Assembly: GCA_914767715.1 (NCBI GenBank)
Contig: OU612067.1
Coordinates: forward strand, 26,076,162-26,140,161
Reading direction: 5' to 3'
From: Membranipora membranacea
Lineage: Eukaryota > Bryozoa > Gymnolaemata > Cheilostomatida > Membraniporidae
Length of the DNA: 64,000 bases
The stretch's first letter is position 1. Each line of letters begins with the position of its first letter. Shown piece by piece: positions 1-10,745 of the stretch. The notes below the pieces were generated by a model. That model saw only the letters and a list, made by a program, of their open reading frames with translations. It was not told the origin of the DNA and made no database searches. The translations under genes and the position numbers were made by a program.

Positions 1-70
1 ACAGCCTCTTCAAAGGTAAGGATTATTGAAGAAATAAAAAACAAAATATGAATTGACTCGACAGCCTCAC

Positions 71-162
71 CACTCAGGTAGCTGTCTGAGATCCAATAAC
101 TCCCTCGGTGCTCTCAGCTCACACAGCCACACAGGTAATGTTTGTAGAGCTTTATTACCTGA
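71..162 (-). pseudogene. LRR exon, donor-side half, cut off by an inserted retroposon
   Basis: Read on the minus strand this encodes the second part of a plant-like LRR module (LPVWLCELRA then QLPEW), followed by a splice donor (GTGAGG). The acceptor-side half is at 3,180-3,222. The two halves share the 6-bp sequence ACCTGA on the plus strand, as expected of a target-site duplication. Compared with intact 141-bp sister exons it also lacks 12 bp, an in-frame loss. It is probably no longer spliced as one exon. Confidence 0.75.
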
Positions 163-862
163 GGATTATGCTGATTGACTTGAATTTTTAGAGCTGCCTA
201 CTCTCTGTGATTTTATTTCTGAGATGTCTAAAACTGTTTTTAACAATATTGCGTCCAATGAAGACCATCCTTTTTTAAGTTGTGTTGTTTTTAACTGTGC
301 AAAGGTATCCTCTTGCCTACATACCATCTATCGCCCACCAAAGTGCAGGACTCAAAAGCCTTTAAAGAGCTTTTTTCCTTACCACATGTCAGCTTTCAAC
401 AAAGTTTAAATTTCTCATTTCATGTACCAATCAAATTTTATCGCCTGTTCATACATGGATTAAAATAATAAACCTAACCTGACCTAACCTAACCTAACCT
501 AACCTAACCTAACCTAACCTAACCTAACCTAACCTAACCTAACCTAACCTAACCTAACCTAACCTAACCTAACCTTACCTAACCTAACCTAACCTAACCT
601 AACCTAACCTAACCTAACCTAACCTAACCTAACCTCTCCTAACCTAACCTAACCTAACCTAACCTAACCTAACCTAACCTAACCTAACCTAACCTAACCT
701 AACCTAACCTAACCTAACCTAACCTAACCTAACCTAACCTAACCTAACCTCTCCTAACCTAACCTAACCTAACCTAACCTAACCTAACCTAACCTAACCT
801 AACCTAACCTAACCTAACCTAACCTTACCTAACCTAACCTAACCTAACCTAACCTAACCTAA
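163..862 (+). mobile_element. Retroposon-like insertion ending in AATAAA and an (AACCT)n tail
   Basis: The sequence interrupts an LRR exon and is flanked by ACCTGA duplications (157-162 and 3,180-3,185). The body holds a short open frame at 224-409 that I do not recognise. It ends with an AATAAA-like signal directly before the pentanucleotide array, which therefore looks like a retroposon tail. Near-identical copies sit at the same place in sister exons at 49,385-50,023 and 63,884-64,000 (cut by the window edge). Confidence 0.6.
471..862. repeat. (AACCT)n array, about 78 units (telomere-like TTAGG on the other strand)
   Basis: About 390 bp of the pentamer AACCT with a handful of variant units (GACCT, TACCT, CTCCT). 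The minus strand reads TTAGG, the arthropod-type telomere repeat, but here it is internal and acts as the tail of the preceding retroposon. The homologous tail at 49,694-49,718 has only about five units. Confidence 0.9.
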
Positions 863-1312
863 TGGCTAGTTCACATTGTCCCGGATGACATTGGGATGCC
901 ATCCCAAATGCTTATCCCAGTGGTCCCAGTCTTATGTTCATATTATGAAATTCATCTCAGACAAGAAGTTAGGTTTTTGTCTGGGATAGTGCTGGGTGGT
1001 GTTCACACTGTTTAGGATTGTCCCAGATAGTCTCAGATCAACCCAGATCATCCAAATGTCTGGTTCACATAGCACCCAGATGTAAAATGAGTCTGGGTCC
1101 GTCTGGGACAGCATCGGGAAAGGTCGACGCTTATGAACTTTCCAGATACTGTCCCAGAAGGACCCAGACAGTCTGGGATTGTGTCATTTTCATGTTCACA
1201 TTGACGAGGATGGCTATCTTGTATGGTCGTCTGGGACAATGTTCACCAGCCATTATGGCTGGTGCACATTGTCCAAGACGACCATCCCAGATATGGACCA
1301 GTCATGGACCAT
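863..1312. mobile_element. Palindrome-rich MITE-like element inserted in the AACCT tail
   Basis: The segment is built of nested inverted repeats. The core at about 1,090-1,170 (GTCTGGGTCCGTCTGGGACA and its inverse) and a hairpin at about 1,225-1,290 (TCTGGGACAATGTTCACCAG against its inverse) dominate. Because of this symmetry both strands read similar short peptides. Related copies are at 2,935-3,175 and 49,720-50,010; the latter two end in AACCT units, so the element sits inside the array. No transposase is present. Confidence 0.65.
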
Positions 1313-2934
1313 TGAGTTGATTTCATTGTTATAGTTTGTGGATTTTGTTTTGAGCTTTCCAGCGCACAAGTAATTGTACAACTGACTGATTTCAACAATA
1401 TGGTCTCAATGATATAAAATACGTTTTCAGCAAAAGAACATTGTTCTGCCTATAGCCTTTTCTGTACCAATCAGAGAGGAACTGCGAGATCACATTAATG
1501 TAATTGAATAAATTACTGACCAATGGGCAGAACATAAATTAGGGCATTGGGACATTTTTTCACACGCCATTTTGCTACTACACATTATTCAAAAGTCGTA
1601 CAGAATTATTCGACCCATATGTCTTGCTGAAGAGATATCTGGTAAACGCTGACAAGGTTATTGGCAAAATCCCTCTTTAAAATGAAGCTTACACCAAATG
1701 TGTACACTGCATGGCCTGACCATGCATGTTGAAGTTTGTTGTACTAATTTTCAAGCATCAACCACCAAACAGTGTAAAGGAAATTAAACTCCTTTTGGGG
1801 TTTGAGGTTATAATTTTTTCTGAGATAATTTCATAATATTCAAGCTTTATCAAACTTTGGAATTGTTCCCTCTTGTAAAGAGGAGAGACAACAGCTTGAA
1901 ATCAGAAAGGCAATTCGTGAAGACCAATGAGCATGAACATTAATAATTCCATTGAAGAATCTGTCCTATCAAATAAGGGTGGCTATTTATTGTAGGCTAT
2001 ACTTACATAACTTGTCATCAAACTCACATTGCAGAGAGATGATTAATGCATGCCTTCTTGTTTACAAGAAAAGGCAATGCTGTCATCTATTTCTATGAGA
2101 ATTGTTCCACATGCACACTGTACTCGCTGTCTACCGGGGTCCCTCGCGTTCTTTGCCAGCTTCACTAGGAATAAGGCTAAAGATCTGCCCACTCTCCTCT
2201 AGAACTCACACTGTATTGGTGAAACTAATACTGATTAAATGCAAAATATTATTTACAATAATTCATTATTGTGGGGATATGGCTTAGTGGGAAAATCACT
2301 TGCTAGGATGACGGGAGGTGGGAAAATGTCATTGAGAAGTTTTCCTATACTATATACTAACTACAAATGCAGGGGTGTATACTAAGAGATGTAATAGAGG
2401 TGTAAATATAATCTGGCTTCACCGGGATTCGAACTCAGGCCTCTCGTGCAAAGCCATCTAATCCAGGTGTTTAAATATAATGATGTAGTGGGTGTAAGTA
2501 GTAATAAATAGAAAAGTTGACCTCATAGTGGTGGTGTAACTCCTCCTTTGTCACTATGGTCTAAGAACCAATTTGGCTTCACCAAGAATTCACCAAGTAC
2601 CAATTGAGGATTGCAAATATCTTGTGTCAGTGACAATGCTGTAGTAAATAATAGAGTGAGATTGAGAGATACAGACTCACTGTCTAACAACTAGCTATGA
2701 TGGAATGACTTTTCTACACTTGATTACTACATTAGTTATCAATGGAGGATTATAATTTTATATTTGAATCCAAAAATCCTAAATTCAGACATATGTTTGG
2801 CAAATTCCAATGTGAAAGCTAACTTATTGGAATGTAGAAATAAAAGATAATATAGTTATTGTTATCAACCTTAGACATTATTCTTAAACTTGGCAGATTT
2901 CTCAAGTCTGAATCCTTTTGATAATGTATCGCTG
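1313..2934. repeat. Segmentally duplicated non-coding block, copy 1
   Basis: From GAGTTGATTTCATTGTTATA onward this is closely related to 3,611-5,250 and to 50,461-51,032; its right part (about 1,885-2,600) matches 61,165-62,200. The junction at about 1,880 preserves the empty target site of the 10.1-kb element found at 51,033. The stretch at 2,420-2,460 resembles tRNA-derived repeat sequence on the minus strand. No coding exon is recognisable. Confidence 0.65.
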
Positions 2935-3175
2935 GTATGTCTGGTTCACATAGCACCAAGATGCAAAATGAGTCTGGGCCCGTCTGGGACAGCATCGGGA
3001 AAGTTTGATGCTTACAAACTTTCCAGATACTGTCCCAGACGGACCCAGACAGTCTGGGATTGTGTCATTTTCATGTTCACATTGACTGGGATGGCTATCT
3101 GGGATGGTCGTCTGGGACAATGTTCACCAGCCATTATGGCTGGTGCACATTGTCCCAGACGACCATCCCAGATAA
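2935..3175. mobile_element. Second partial copy of the palindromic MITE-like element
   Basis: It shares the GTCTGGG...CCCAGAC core with 863-1,312 and carries the cleanest hairpin. At about 3,102-3,172 a 35-bp arm beginning TGGGATGGTCGTCTGGGACA is followed by its inverse with one mismatch and almost no loop. It ends in AACCT units at the right border of the insertion that splits the LRR exon. Confidence 0.65.
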
Positions 3176-3179
3176 CCTA

Positions 3180-3222
3180 ACCTGATACATTTAATACCTC
3201 CAGCTGAGTCAGTGAACTGATG
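3180..3222 (-). pseudogene. LRR exon, acceptor-side half with a destroyed splice acceptor
   Basis: The minus strand reads SSLTQLEVL then NVSG, the first LRR strand of the module interrupted at 71-162. Where the sister copy at 50,066 has TTACAG before the exon, this copy has TTACAA (position 3,223), so the acceptor is lost. The fragment runs straight into the MITE and AACCT sequence. Confidence 0.75.
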
Positions 3223-3299
3223 TTGTAATAAATATACATGTATATTAATACATCATGTGAGATGAGGAACCAGATCCGCCTCATTTCTTCTATCTCATT

Positions 3300-3545
3300 T
3301 TCGCTCCAGGCCGTTATCCCACCTCCCGTTATCCCATGAAGCCATTTCCCCCCTGGATGAGTAACCATGCTGCCATTTTCCTGCTTGGACAATTTCTCAC
3401 CAATCCATTTTCCACCAAGACATTTTTAGTTTGGGCTGTTTTCCGGACAAGCCATTTTTCCTCCAAGAAAAATTCCAAATGGACTGTTTTCCCACCAAGA
3501 CCATTTATCACACCATGCAGTTTTTCCCGGCATAGCATTTTTTAA
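3300..3545. repeat. Degenerate minisatellite-like block
   Basis: Diverged repeats of a CCATTTTNCCACCAAGACA-like motif alternating with GTTTTCC. A copy is at 50,157-50,395. The open frames across it on both strands are artefacts of the repetition. Confidence 0.5.
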
Positions 3546-3610
3546 CATACATTTTCAGTTTTCACGTCCAGCCAACGCTGTAAAAAGCAGTTTGGGTAAT
3601 GGACCTGTGA

Positions 3611-5300
3611 GTTGATTTCATTGTTATAGTTTGTGGATTTTGTTTTGAGTTTCCAGCGCACAAGTTATTGTACAACTGACTGATTTCAACAAAATGGTAT
3701 CAATGTTATAAAATACTTTTTCAGCAAAAGAACTTTGTTGTGCCTATAGCCTTTACTGTACCAATCAGAGAAGAACTGGGAGATCATATTAATGTAATTG
3801 AATAAATTACTGACCAATGGGCAGTACATAAATTAGGGCTTTGGGACATTTTGTCACACACCATTTTGCTACTACACATTATTCAAAAGTCGTACGTCTT
3901 GCTGAAGAGATATCTGGTAAACGGTGACAAGGTTATTGGCAAAATCCCTCTTTAAAATGAAGCTTACACCATGTGTGTACACTGCATGGCCTGACCATGC
4001 ATGTTAAAGTTTGTTGTACTAATTTTCAAGCTATTATCAATAACCACCAAACAATGTAAGGAAAATTAAACTCCTTCTGGGATTTGAGGCTACAACTTTT
4101 TCCGAGACAATTTCATGATATTATTATTATTATTATATTATTCAAGCTTCATCAAACTTTGAAATTATTTCCCTTTTAAAGAGAAAGGACAACTGCCTAC
4201 AATCCGAAACGTAATTCGTGAGGACCAGAGCATATACATTAATAATTCAATTGAAGAATCTTTGCTATCAAATCAGGGTTATCCTATACGTAGGCCAGAC
4301 ACAGATGATGTCTGGTAATCTATACTTACATAACTTGTCATTGAACTTTGCGAAGAGTTTTCTGAGTGCCAAATGAGAATTTGCAAAAACACAAATTAAT
4401 AAACACCCTTAGAACAAAAAATATCAACCTAATTTTAAGTACTTTGAGGTACATCAGACGACATCTGAAACAGAATCTCATGATGATGAGAGGAGTTAGA
4501 AAATTAGTGTATATATTCAAAGCATCCAATTTTGAGACACACAGCAGAAGCTGATTTAAAACAACTTAGAGGGGTTCAATAACTTGCAGTGACAGGTAAT
4601 CTAAAGGTGAATCTTAGTTACCATAAGACTCTTTGTTTTCAAAAGACAAAATTTACAAAAAAAAGGATAAGGAGGTAGTTACAGAGGGATGATTAATGCA
4701 TGTCTACTTTTTATTAAAGAAAAGGCAAAGCTGTGATCCATTTCCATTAGAATTGTTCCACATGCACACTGTACTCGCTGTCTACCGGGAGACCTTGGGC
4801 TCTTAGCCAGCTTTACTGAAAATTTGGCCGTAGGTCTCCAACTTTCCTCTAGAACTCAGTCTTTGTTGGTGATATTAATATTGATTGAATGCAGAATATT
4901 ATTTAGAGTGGCTTGGCTTCAGAAAACTACAGCGAAATGATTAAAAATAAACATTTTTATAATCCCATTCAATCTACAACAGGAATTGGCGAAACAAAAT
5001 ATGAATTTTAGATCACATTGGTGTTAAAAATACAAATTGGCATGTGTGTGCATTTTTTTCAACACAAAAACCATAAAAAAAAGAGTATATGTTTATGACA
5101 AAAATGCACGTATACCATTGACAACAGTTCCTTAGGCATGAACACAACTAAAACCAACTATGCGTCATTACAATGAATTGTACACACAAAAAGTAATGAT
5201 AAATACTGAATTATTGTGGGGATATGACTAGGTGGGAAATTGACTTGCTGGGATGACGGGAGGTGGGAAAATGGCTTGGTTGGAAAATGACATTGAGAAA
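3611..5300. repeat. Segmentally duplicated non-coding block, copy 2
   Basis: Copy of 1,313-2,300 with an additional segment at 4,280-4,680 shared with 61,280-61,640. A second empty target site for the 10.1-kb element is at about 4,165-4,185 (CCCTTTTAAAGAG). No gene is recognisable here. Confidence 0.6.
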
Positions 5301-5927
5301 TTGTTGGAATACTGAGGAGCCTTGCAAATGAATTATATCGTATATCAGTAGCATATGCTAATGAGCTACCCAAAGTTATACTCATCTGTGAAGCGGTTGA
5401 AGTTGAATATTTAAGAACTTATCAATAATTATGGGACAACCAAAATTGAAACTTCAGCCTTTTTATACATTTAAACAGAAATAAATGGACAGTATTAAAC
5501 TACTGCTGCCACTCATGCAAATTTGTGCTCATTGAATTCTGCATAGCTCCAAGATAATTAATTGAGACTCAAATCTCATAATTGTCACCTAATGTGCAAA
5601 TAATTTGCACAAACTGATCTTCAAAATCAGGGCATGAAATCTACGCACCAGCTTGTGACGTGTTCAGTATGCACTAGTAAAAAACGGGAACTACGTCACC
5701 CGTGCTGGTAGATAATTAATTTCATACCCTAATTTTGACGATCAGTTTGTGCAAATTATTTGCTCATAGGTGACAATGCTGAGATTGCAGCCTCATTTAA
5801 TTAGTTTTGAGCTATACAGAATTTTATAAGCACAAATTTGGCTGTGAGGCAGCAGTGGTTTATGATCTTTCATAAAAAATAAAATCTATATTCACCATCA
5901 GACTGAGAATAGCAGGTACAGACTCAC

Positions 5928-7160
5928 CACTCAGGTAGCTGTTTGAGACCACATCTGATCACACGTAACTCTCTCAGTGATCTCAGCTCACACAGCCCCT
6001 CAGGTAATGTGTGTAGAGCTCTATTACCTGATACATCTAATACCTCCAGCTTAGTCAGTGATCTAATACTGTAATATACATATAGCTGATTGTATGAATA
6101 TTAGTTTAATATTTCATTATCCTGACAAAAAATGGGATCAGAGGACGATATCATCTATCAGGGTGTCTGTTACATCGTCATACTATCTGACCAGGATAAT
6201 GACTTCTGTCTGGAGGTCAATTATGATAATGAAATTCAAATTCATAATGATATCTATACAATCTGGGTTATCTCTAACCCAAAAGCTTTAACCTTGGCAA
6301 ATTGTCAGAAAATCAGTTTACAAGACGGTGTAATTTTGCCTTTTTCTAGAGAAATACAGGCATATCAAAAAGCAGAGTTGTCTCCACTCTCCACAATGAT
6401 ACCATAACTCACTTCTGTAGCTGATCACTGTTTGGTATGTCTTCCAGTTTGATCTCTCTCAGGTTAGCGGCTATCTTATCTAGGTTAGGTGGGCTATTAC
6501 CCTTAATGTACATGTGTGTGATCTCCAGTCCTTGTGTAGCTGCTGATAACTCATCAGGTGTATATGATGTGAGAACACTATCACTTATATAGGGGATGGA
6601 ATCGATGTCTCGCTCTGAGGTATGACGGTACCAGATCTTATACTTAGAACCTGTAAAATTGAATCAATATATCACTGATTGGGATAGCAAGACTACAAAT
6701 AATTCATACAATGAAACATTTCAAAATTAAAATTTCTGCCAAGCGATCTGTTGGTTATCTCCACATCAACCACGGAGAGACAACTAACAATATTGATTTT
6801 AGGATGAGCATAAAAATCTAAATTAAAATCAATATCAGAGCAGGGAGTTTGGGACCAAACTCCCTGATCAGAGCCACCTGATGTTTCTCTTCTTGTAGTT
6901 GCGCCTTCAAACAGTTGCGAGTATGTGGTATCCGTTAGCAAAGTTTGATTATGTGATACCACAAATTTGTACTCCCAACAGTGTGGGCAGTAGTGGCAGT
7001 AGTTTCACTAGTGATTATTATAATCCAGCATTATAATCAATCAAATATACAGCAGACTTCATAGGCTATTATCACACTCACCAGTGGCCGGTAGTCCTAG
7101 TCCGGCTCTACTGTCAACAAGATCTCCTCTCTGGTTATGTGTTCCAAAATAATTCTCCAT
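5928..7160 (-). CDS. 5' end of an LRR protein gene, continuing off the left edge
   Basis: Three exons join in frame. Exon 1 is 7,082-7,160, with ATG at 7,158-7,160 and first residues MENYFGTHNQRGDLVD; exon 2 is 6,413-6,650; exon 3 is 5,928-6,068. Exon 2 encodes about 78 residues of an N-terminal domain I do not recognise (SKYKIWYRHTSERD early, then an LRR-like LDKIAANLREIKL). Exon 3 is a 141-bp LRR module (SLTKLEVLDVSGN, then GLCELRSLRELRV) with the same phase at both ends. Junctions have GTGAGT donors and CAG acceptors. The next exon to the left (3,180-3,222 plus 71-162) is broken. Exon 3 is nearly the same as LRR exons of the ROC-COR-caspase gene at 37-64 kb, so this is probably a paralog and may carry the same downstream domains outside the window. 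The start codon is the first ATG of the frame; no promoter was recognised. Confidence 0.75.
6841..6866. repeat. Short near-perfect palindrome in intron 1 of the left LRR gene
   Basis: CAGGGAGTTTGG is followed after two bases by its exact inverse complement. It lies inside a minus-strand open frame (6,693-6,962) that I could not connect to the gene by splice sites. Confidence 0.7.
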
Positions 7161-9465
7161 AATACCTCAATCTGTCAATCTAATAGCATCTAATAATTGT
7201 GGCTATCTGATTGTGACAGTGAGCGTCAGATAAATTCTTAAATCTGCAAATTAGAACATTTCATCTGTTTTTAAAATGCATTAAATCTGAGTGATGATAA
7301 AAGCAATGACTAATGAATAGGATTAGTAAAATTAGTAAACCAGCCAAACACTTCCTATTTGAATCATGAATAGGTTGGAAGTTATAAGTGAAATGTCAGG
7401 CAAATACTTATGTTATCATATTTAGATGAGGCCCAGGAGACGGACTCTCAATAGACCACAGACCGTCATTCAGGGGTGTCATCCTCCCTACTCTACACAC
7501 TTCTCACAAATGATTAACAAAAGGCACCTATATTGATCATGATCATGAAAATTGCAATTGAAATAAAAAGTGAAAAAACGAGAAAAACTCTGCATTTGTT
7601 AATGTCTCATTAACCCGAAGGGGTTCTGTATCAGGCGGAATCTAGAGCAGAGTATGGGTTAGGCCCGGTGGTATTGTGGCATTGTGGTATTGTAAAATAC
7701 TGTTCATAAAACACTTAGATCTTGTAGTTCACAAGCCAAGCAAATTTATGAGGGTCAGAGCCTTGTAATCGGTGTGACTTGATTTGTTGACACAGTAGAA
7801 GGCATCCAAATAACAGAGAATCTAGGAAATGAATCAGGCTAATGAGAAGCCACCTTGGTAATGCGCTCCTATCAAGCTAAGCAGATAGCCAACTCCTCAT
7901 CATATTTTTTTGATATGAATAAGATATGAGAAATGTGGATAGTCCAATGGGATCATGCCAAGATATGACTGGGCCTTAGATATCACACTATCATAGATAT
8001 TATATAAAATAGAAATGAACCAAATTTTTAAAGAGGAGGTAGCGCTGACTTTAGAGGTAGGTAATCAGTGTTTAAGGCCAGGCAAGGGACACTTTCTGTT
8101 ATAATTCCTAACCTCAATAATCTGTCAGCCAGATTTACTCTCCCCAGCTGCTACAACTATGGATAAAAATAAGAGCATAGGTAGGATATGTTATCATCAT
8201 TGCACCATACGTATGATATGTGTAATATTAACATAGGCCTACTGATAACAGAATGTCACAAAAGTGTTCTATTCATTGACAAGCTGAGTAGTAAATTTAT
8301 TTGACGTTGAAAGATGGATTGGAAAAAGTGGATACCAAATAGGTCTTTGCATATAAAGCATCCAGATACGAATTTGACAGAGGCGGGTGGGTTTCTAACA
8401 GAAGAGGATGGGTTGTAGATGTTGTGCTAAAAATGTGTCTGGTAATTGACCATCTGAAACTGATGGCCAGTACACACTGACATATGGGTATTTGTCATAA
8501 GGGGATGGCCCTTCCGGATGGTGTTCCGACTCACTACACTACACTACTAGACTTGATACACCCTGATAGTGACAGTCTAAGGACTACAAGTGGCTGAGCA
8601 GCCCCTGTACAGGAAATTCGTTGTGTTCCTTTCAAACTAAACAAATGACCTACTCAGACTATACCGGCAACAGTAAACACTGAATCATAGTGATGCTAAC
8701 TTTGTGTTTGCCTGCAAATGTGAGGATTCAATATCACAAGACAAGCTTTAAACACTCATATATGAGCATCAACAGGCCCCATCTCTAATATTTTCAGTAG
8801 TCTGGTGCACAGGATAATTTCTGTTATTGATTGGAAAGCACTTCAGCACACTGCCACTGCCTCAGCTTGTACCAGTTTATGTGACATAACTTCTCTTGTG
8901 GTGTCAGATTTACAGTATATCTATGTGTTAGTAGTCAATCCTAGTCCCAACAAACTGAGGTGGCAACGCAATGATGTTCACCCAACTGCTAACACTATAA
9001 TGGTTTATATCGAAACTTCACGGACCTGTCAATGCTGTCAAAATTTGATTATCCGCCTCTTAGGCTAAAGTAAATACTGATAACAAATCGTTATGTACTA
9101 ACCACAGTTTCAATGCTCAAACTTTGCAAGGGTAGGATTAAGTGACATTCCATAACCAACCATGCTTAAATGGATGATCATGTTTATTTCCCTCACGCTT
9201 TGATACTTATATTGTAGACATGTTAGGCAAGAGGCAATGAAATCATGTAATTTCAATGTGAGAAAGAGGGATACCCTTGTTGAGCAAAGTATTAGCAGGA
9301 TATAAACACAGAGTACTCAGTGATATAAAGTTCACCTTCTCAAACTAACTTGAAATAGAGCAATTTATTGCCTGCCAATATATGATCTCCCATCGTTACT
9401 ACAGCCAATATTTGGTGCTAGCCAACATAAAGTCACCCCCAATCTATAACTGTAACTAATATTTA
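7161..9465. other. Non-coding stretch, nothing recognised
   Basis: Upstream flank of the left LRR gene. I see no exon with family similarity, RNA gene or clear repeat. The promoter of the LRR gene should lie in the first part, but no unambiguous TATA or initiator element stands out. Confidence 0.5.
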
Positions 9466-9850
9466 CAGGGCCGGATTCTGCTATAAGGCCAGACCAGCCT
9501 GGCCAGAGCCCTTTTAAATGGAGAAAAAAAATCGAAATTTCGACCACAACTTCTTGTATTATTGAAGAAATAAAGATAAAACAAATTTCTCTTAAAATCT
9601 ACATGGGCGGCCATTTTTGTTTATGTTGCTATGGAAATTCACACATTGTCACGCGAAAAAGGAGACTTTCCGTGAGAATTTAGATACGCTAATAATTAAT
9701 TTTAACAATATTGTGTACAAATGGGGTTCACTAAAACGCGGAAATGCGGAATTTCTCTTGAAAGTACGCGTTAGCACGCGTGTTTCTCAGTTTTACGATG
9801 AATTGACTAAAATGCGGAAATTTGGAAAACACATTCTAATTGGTTAATTG
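9466..9850. mobile_element. DNA-transposon remnants: CAGGGCCGG end and TTTCCGC motif
   Basis: At 9,466 the sequence CAGGGCCGGATTCTG resembles the terminus of hAT-type transposons, but no partner end was found. At 9,730-9,830 inverted copies of the TTTCCGCATTTTAGT motif occur (for example ACTAAAACGCGGAAA and ACTAAAATGCGGAAA), related to the hairpin cluster at 16,518-16,710. Confidence 0.4.
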
Positions 9851-10171
9851 AATCCCACCAAGCCAATCAGGGGTAGTCATCTCATTTTCTGCCTAATCCA
9901 AAACATGGTCAGGATTTTGGTTGATGCCTGGTGTTGTTCTTCGTGAAGAAGCTCTGTAAAGCTGCATACTCTACTCTGCTAATGAAGACTATACTGCTTT
10001 AGTGTTTTCCTTTCCAGTCCCAGAAAGTTTCAGGTAACAGTTTCCATCCTTGTATAGTAGTAGCACTCACTAATTTAGCTAAATATTTCCCATGTTGTAA
10101 TGTATGTATGTATAGATAATAATAATCATCATCATTACTTCACTAACTAATCACTTCTTTTTCTACTTTAC

Positions 10172-10745
10172 TCATGGGTCCCAGGGGCCCATGCCTTTAC
10201 CATAGGCCCTATAGGCATCTGGAGTTACAAGCATGTCCAGTATGGTTGATACTGGACATGCTTGTAACTCCAGATGCCTATGGCCTATACCTTGCTTGGA
10301 AAGGACTAGGATGGGTGACCAATGTCCATGATCATGATCATGGACATTGGCAAAGTATACATGATTGTATTGTAACTCCAGATGCCTATGACTTTACTGT
10401 AGGTAGTACTATTACTACTACTTACTCAGCTTACTAGTTACAAGTCTAGTAGCCTTCCCACTCACTGATCTAAACCAATACTCTGCTGTTATATACCAAC
10501 ACATTACACTTACTCAAGTCAGTGCTGTATTGTGTGATGATCAGTGACTGTGTGGAGGTTATAAGCATGTATACTTTGCCATAGCCTATCTTGACAAGCT
10601 TTTTTCGGCGCCCACCCTCAAACAAACTCAAAGCTTTTCAAGACAGGCTAACTTTGCCGATGGACATCGGATTGGCGAAGTATACAATTGCATGCTTGTA
10701 AGTTCTCCAGATGCCGATAGTCCCATGGTGCCCCTGGCCTGGGAC
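10172..10745. mobile_element. Foldback element with two long perfect palindromes
   Basis: Outer ends are roughly inverse (GGTCCCAGGGGCCCATG on the left, the inverse of GTCCCAGGCCAGGGGC on the right). Inside, a perfect stem of about 33 bp containing GGCATCTGGAGTTACAAGCA has a 5-base loop (about 10,211-10,281). A 32-bp perfect palindrome at 10,319-10,350 starts CCAATGTCCATGATCA. Further copies of the same motifs run to 10,745, and fragments recur at 20,430-20,520. No protein is encoded. Confidence 0.6.

Noticed and set aside
471-862. Chromosome end or telomere fusion
   Set aside because: The array is internal, follows an AATAAA-like signal, and has a five-unit homolog at the same place in a sister copy, so a retroposon tail explains it better.
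1018-1320. 100-residue plus-strand frame and its minus-strand counterpart
   Set aside because: Both are products of the palindromic MITE-like element; similar frames recur at 2,890-3,180 for the same reason.
6132-6407. 91-residue plus-strand frame in an intron of the left LRR gene
   Set aside because: No family similarity, no splice support, and opposite to a well supported gene.
6693-6962. 89-residue minus-strand frame between exons 1 and 2 of the left LRR gene
   Set aside because: Exon 1 joins exon 2 in phase without it; it has no clear acceptor and contains a transposon-like palindrome.
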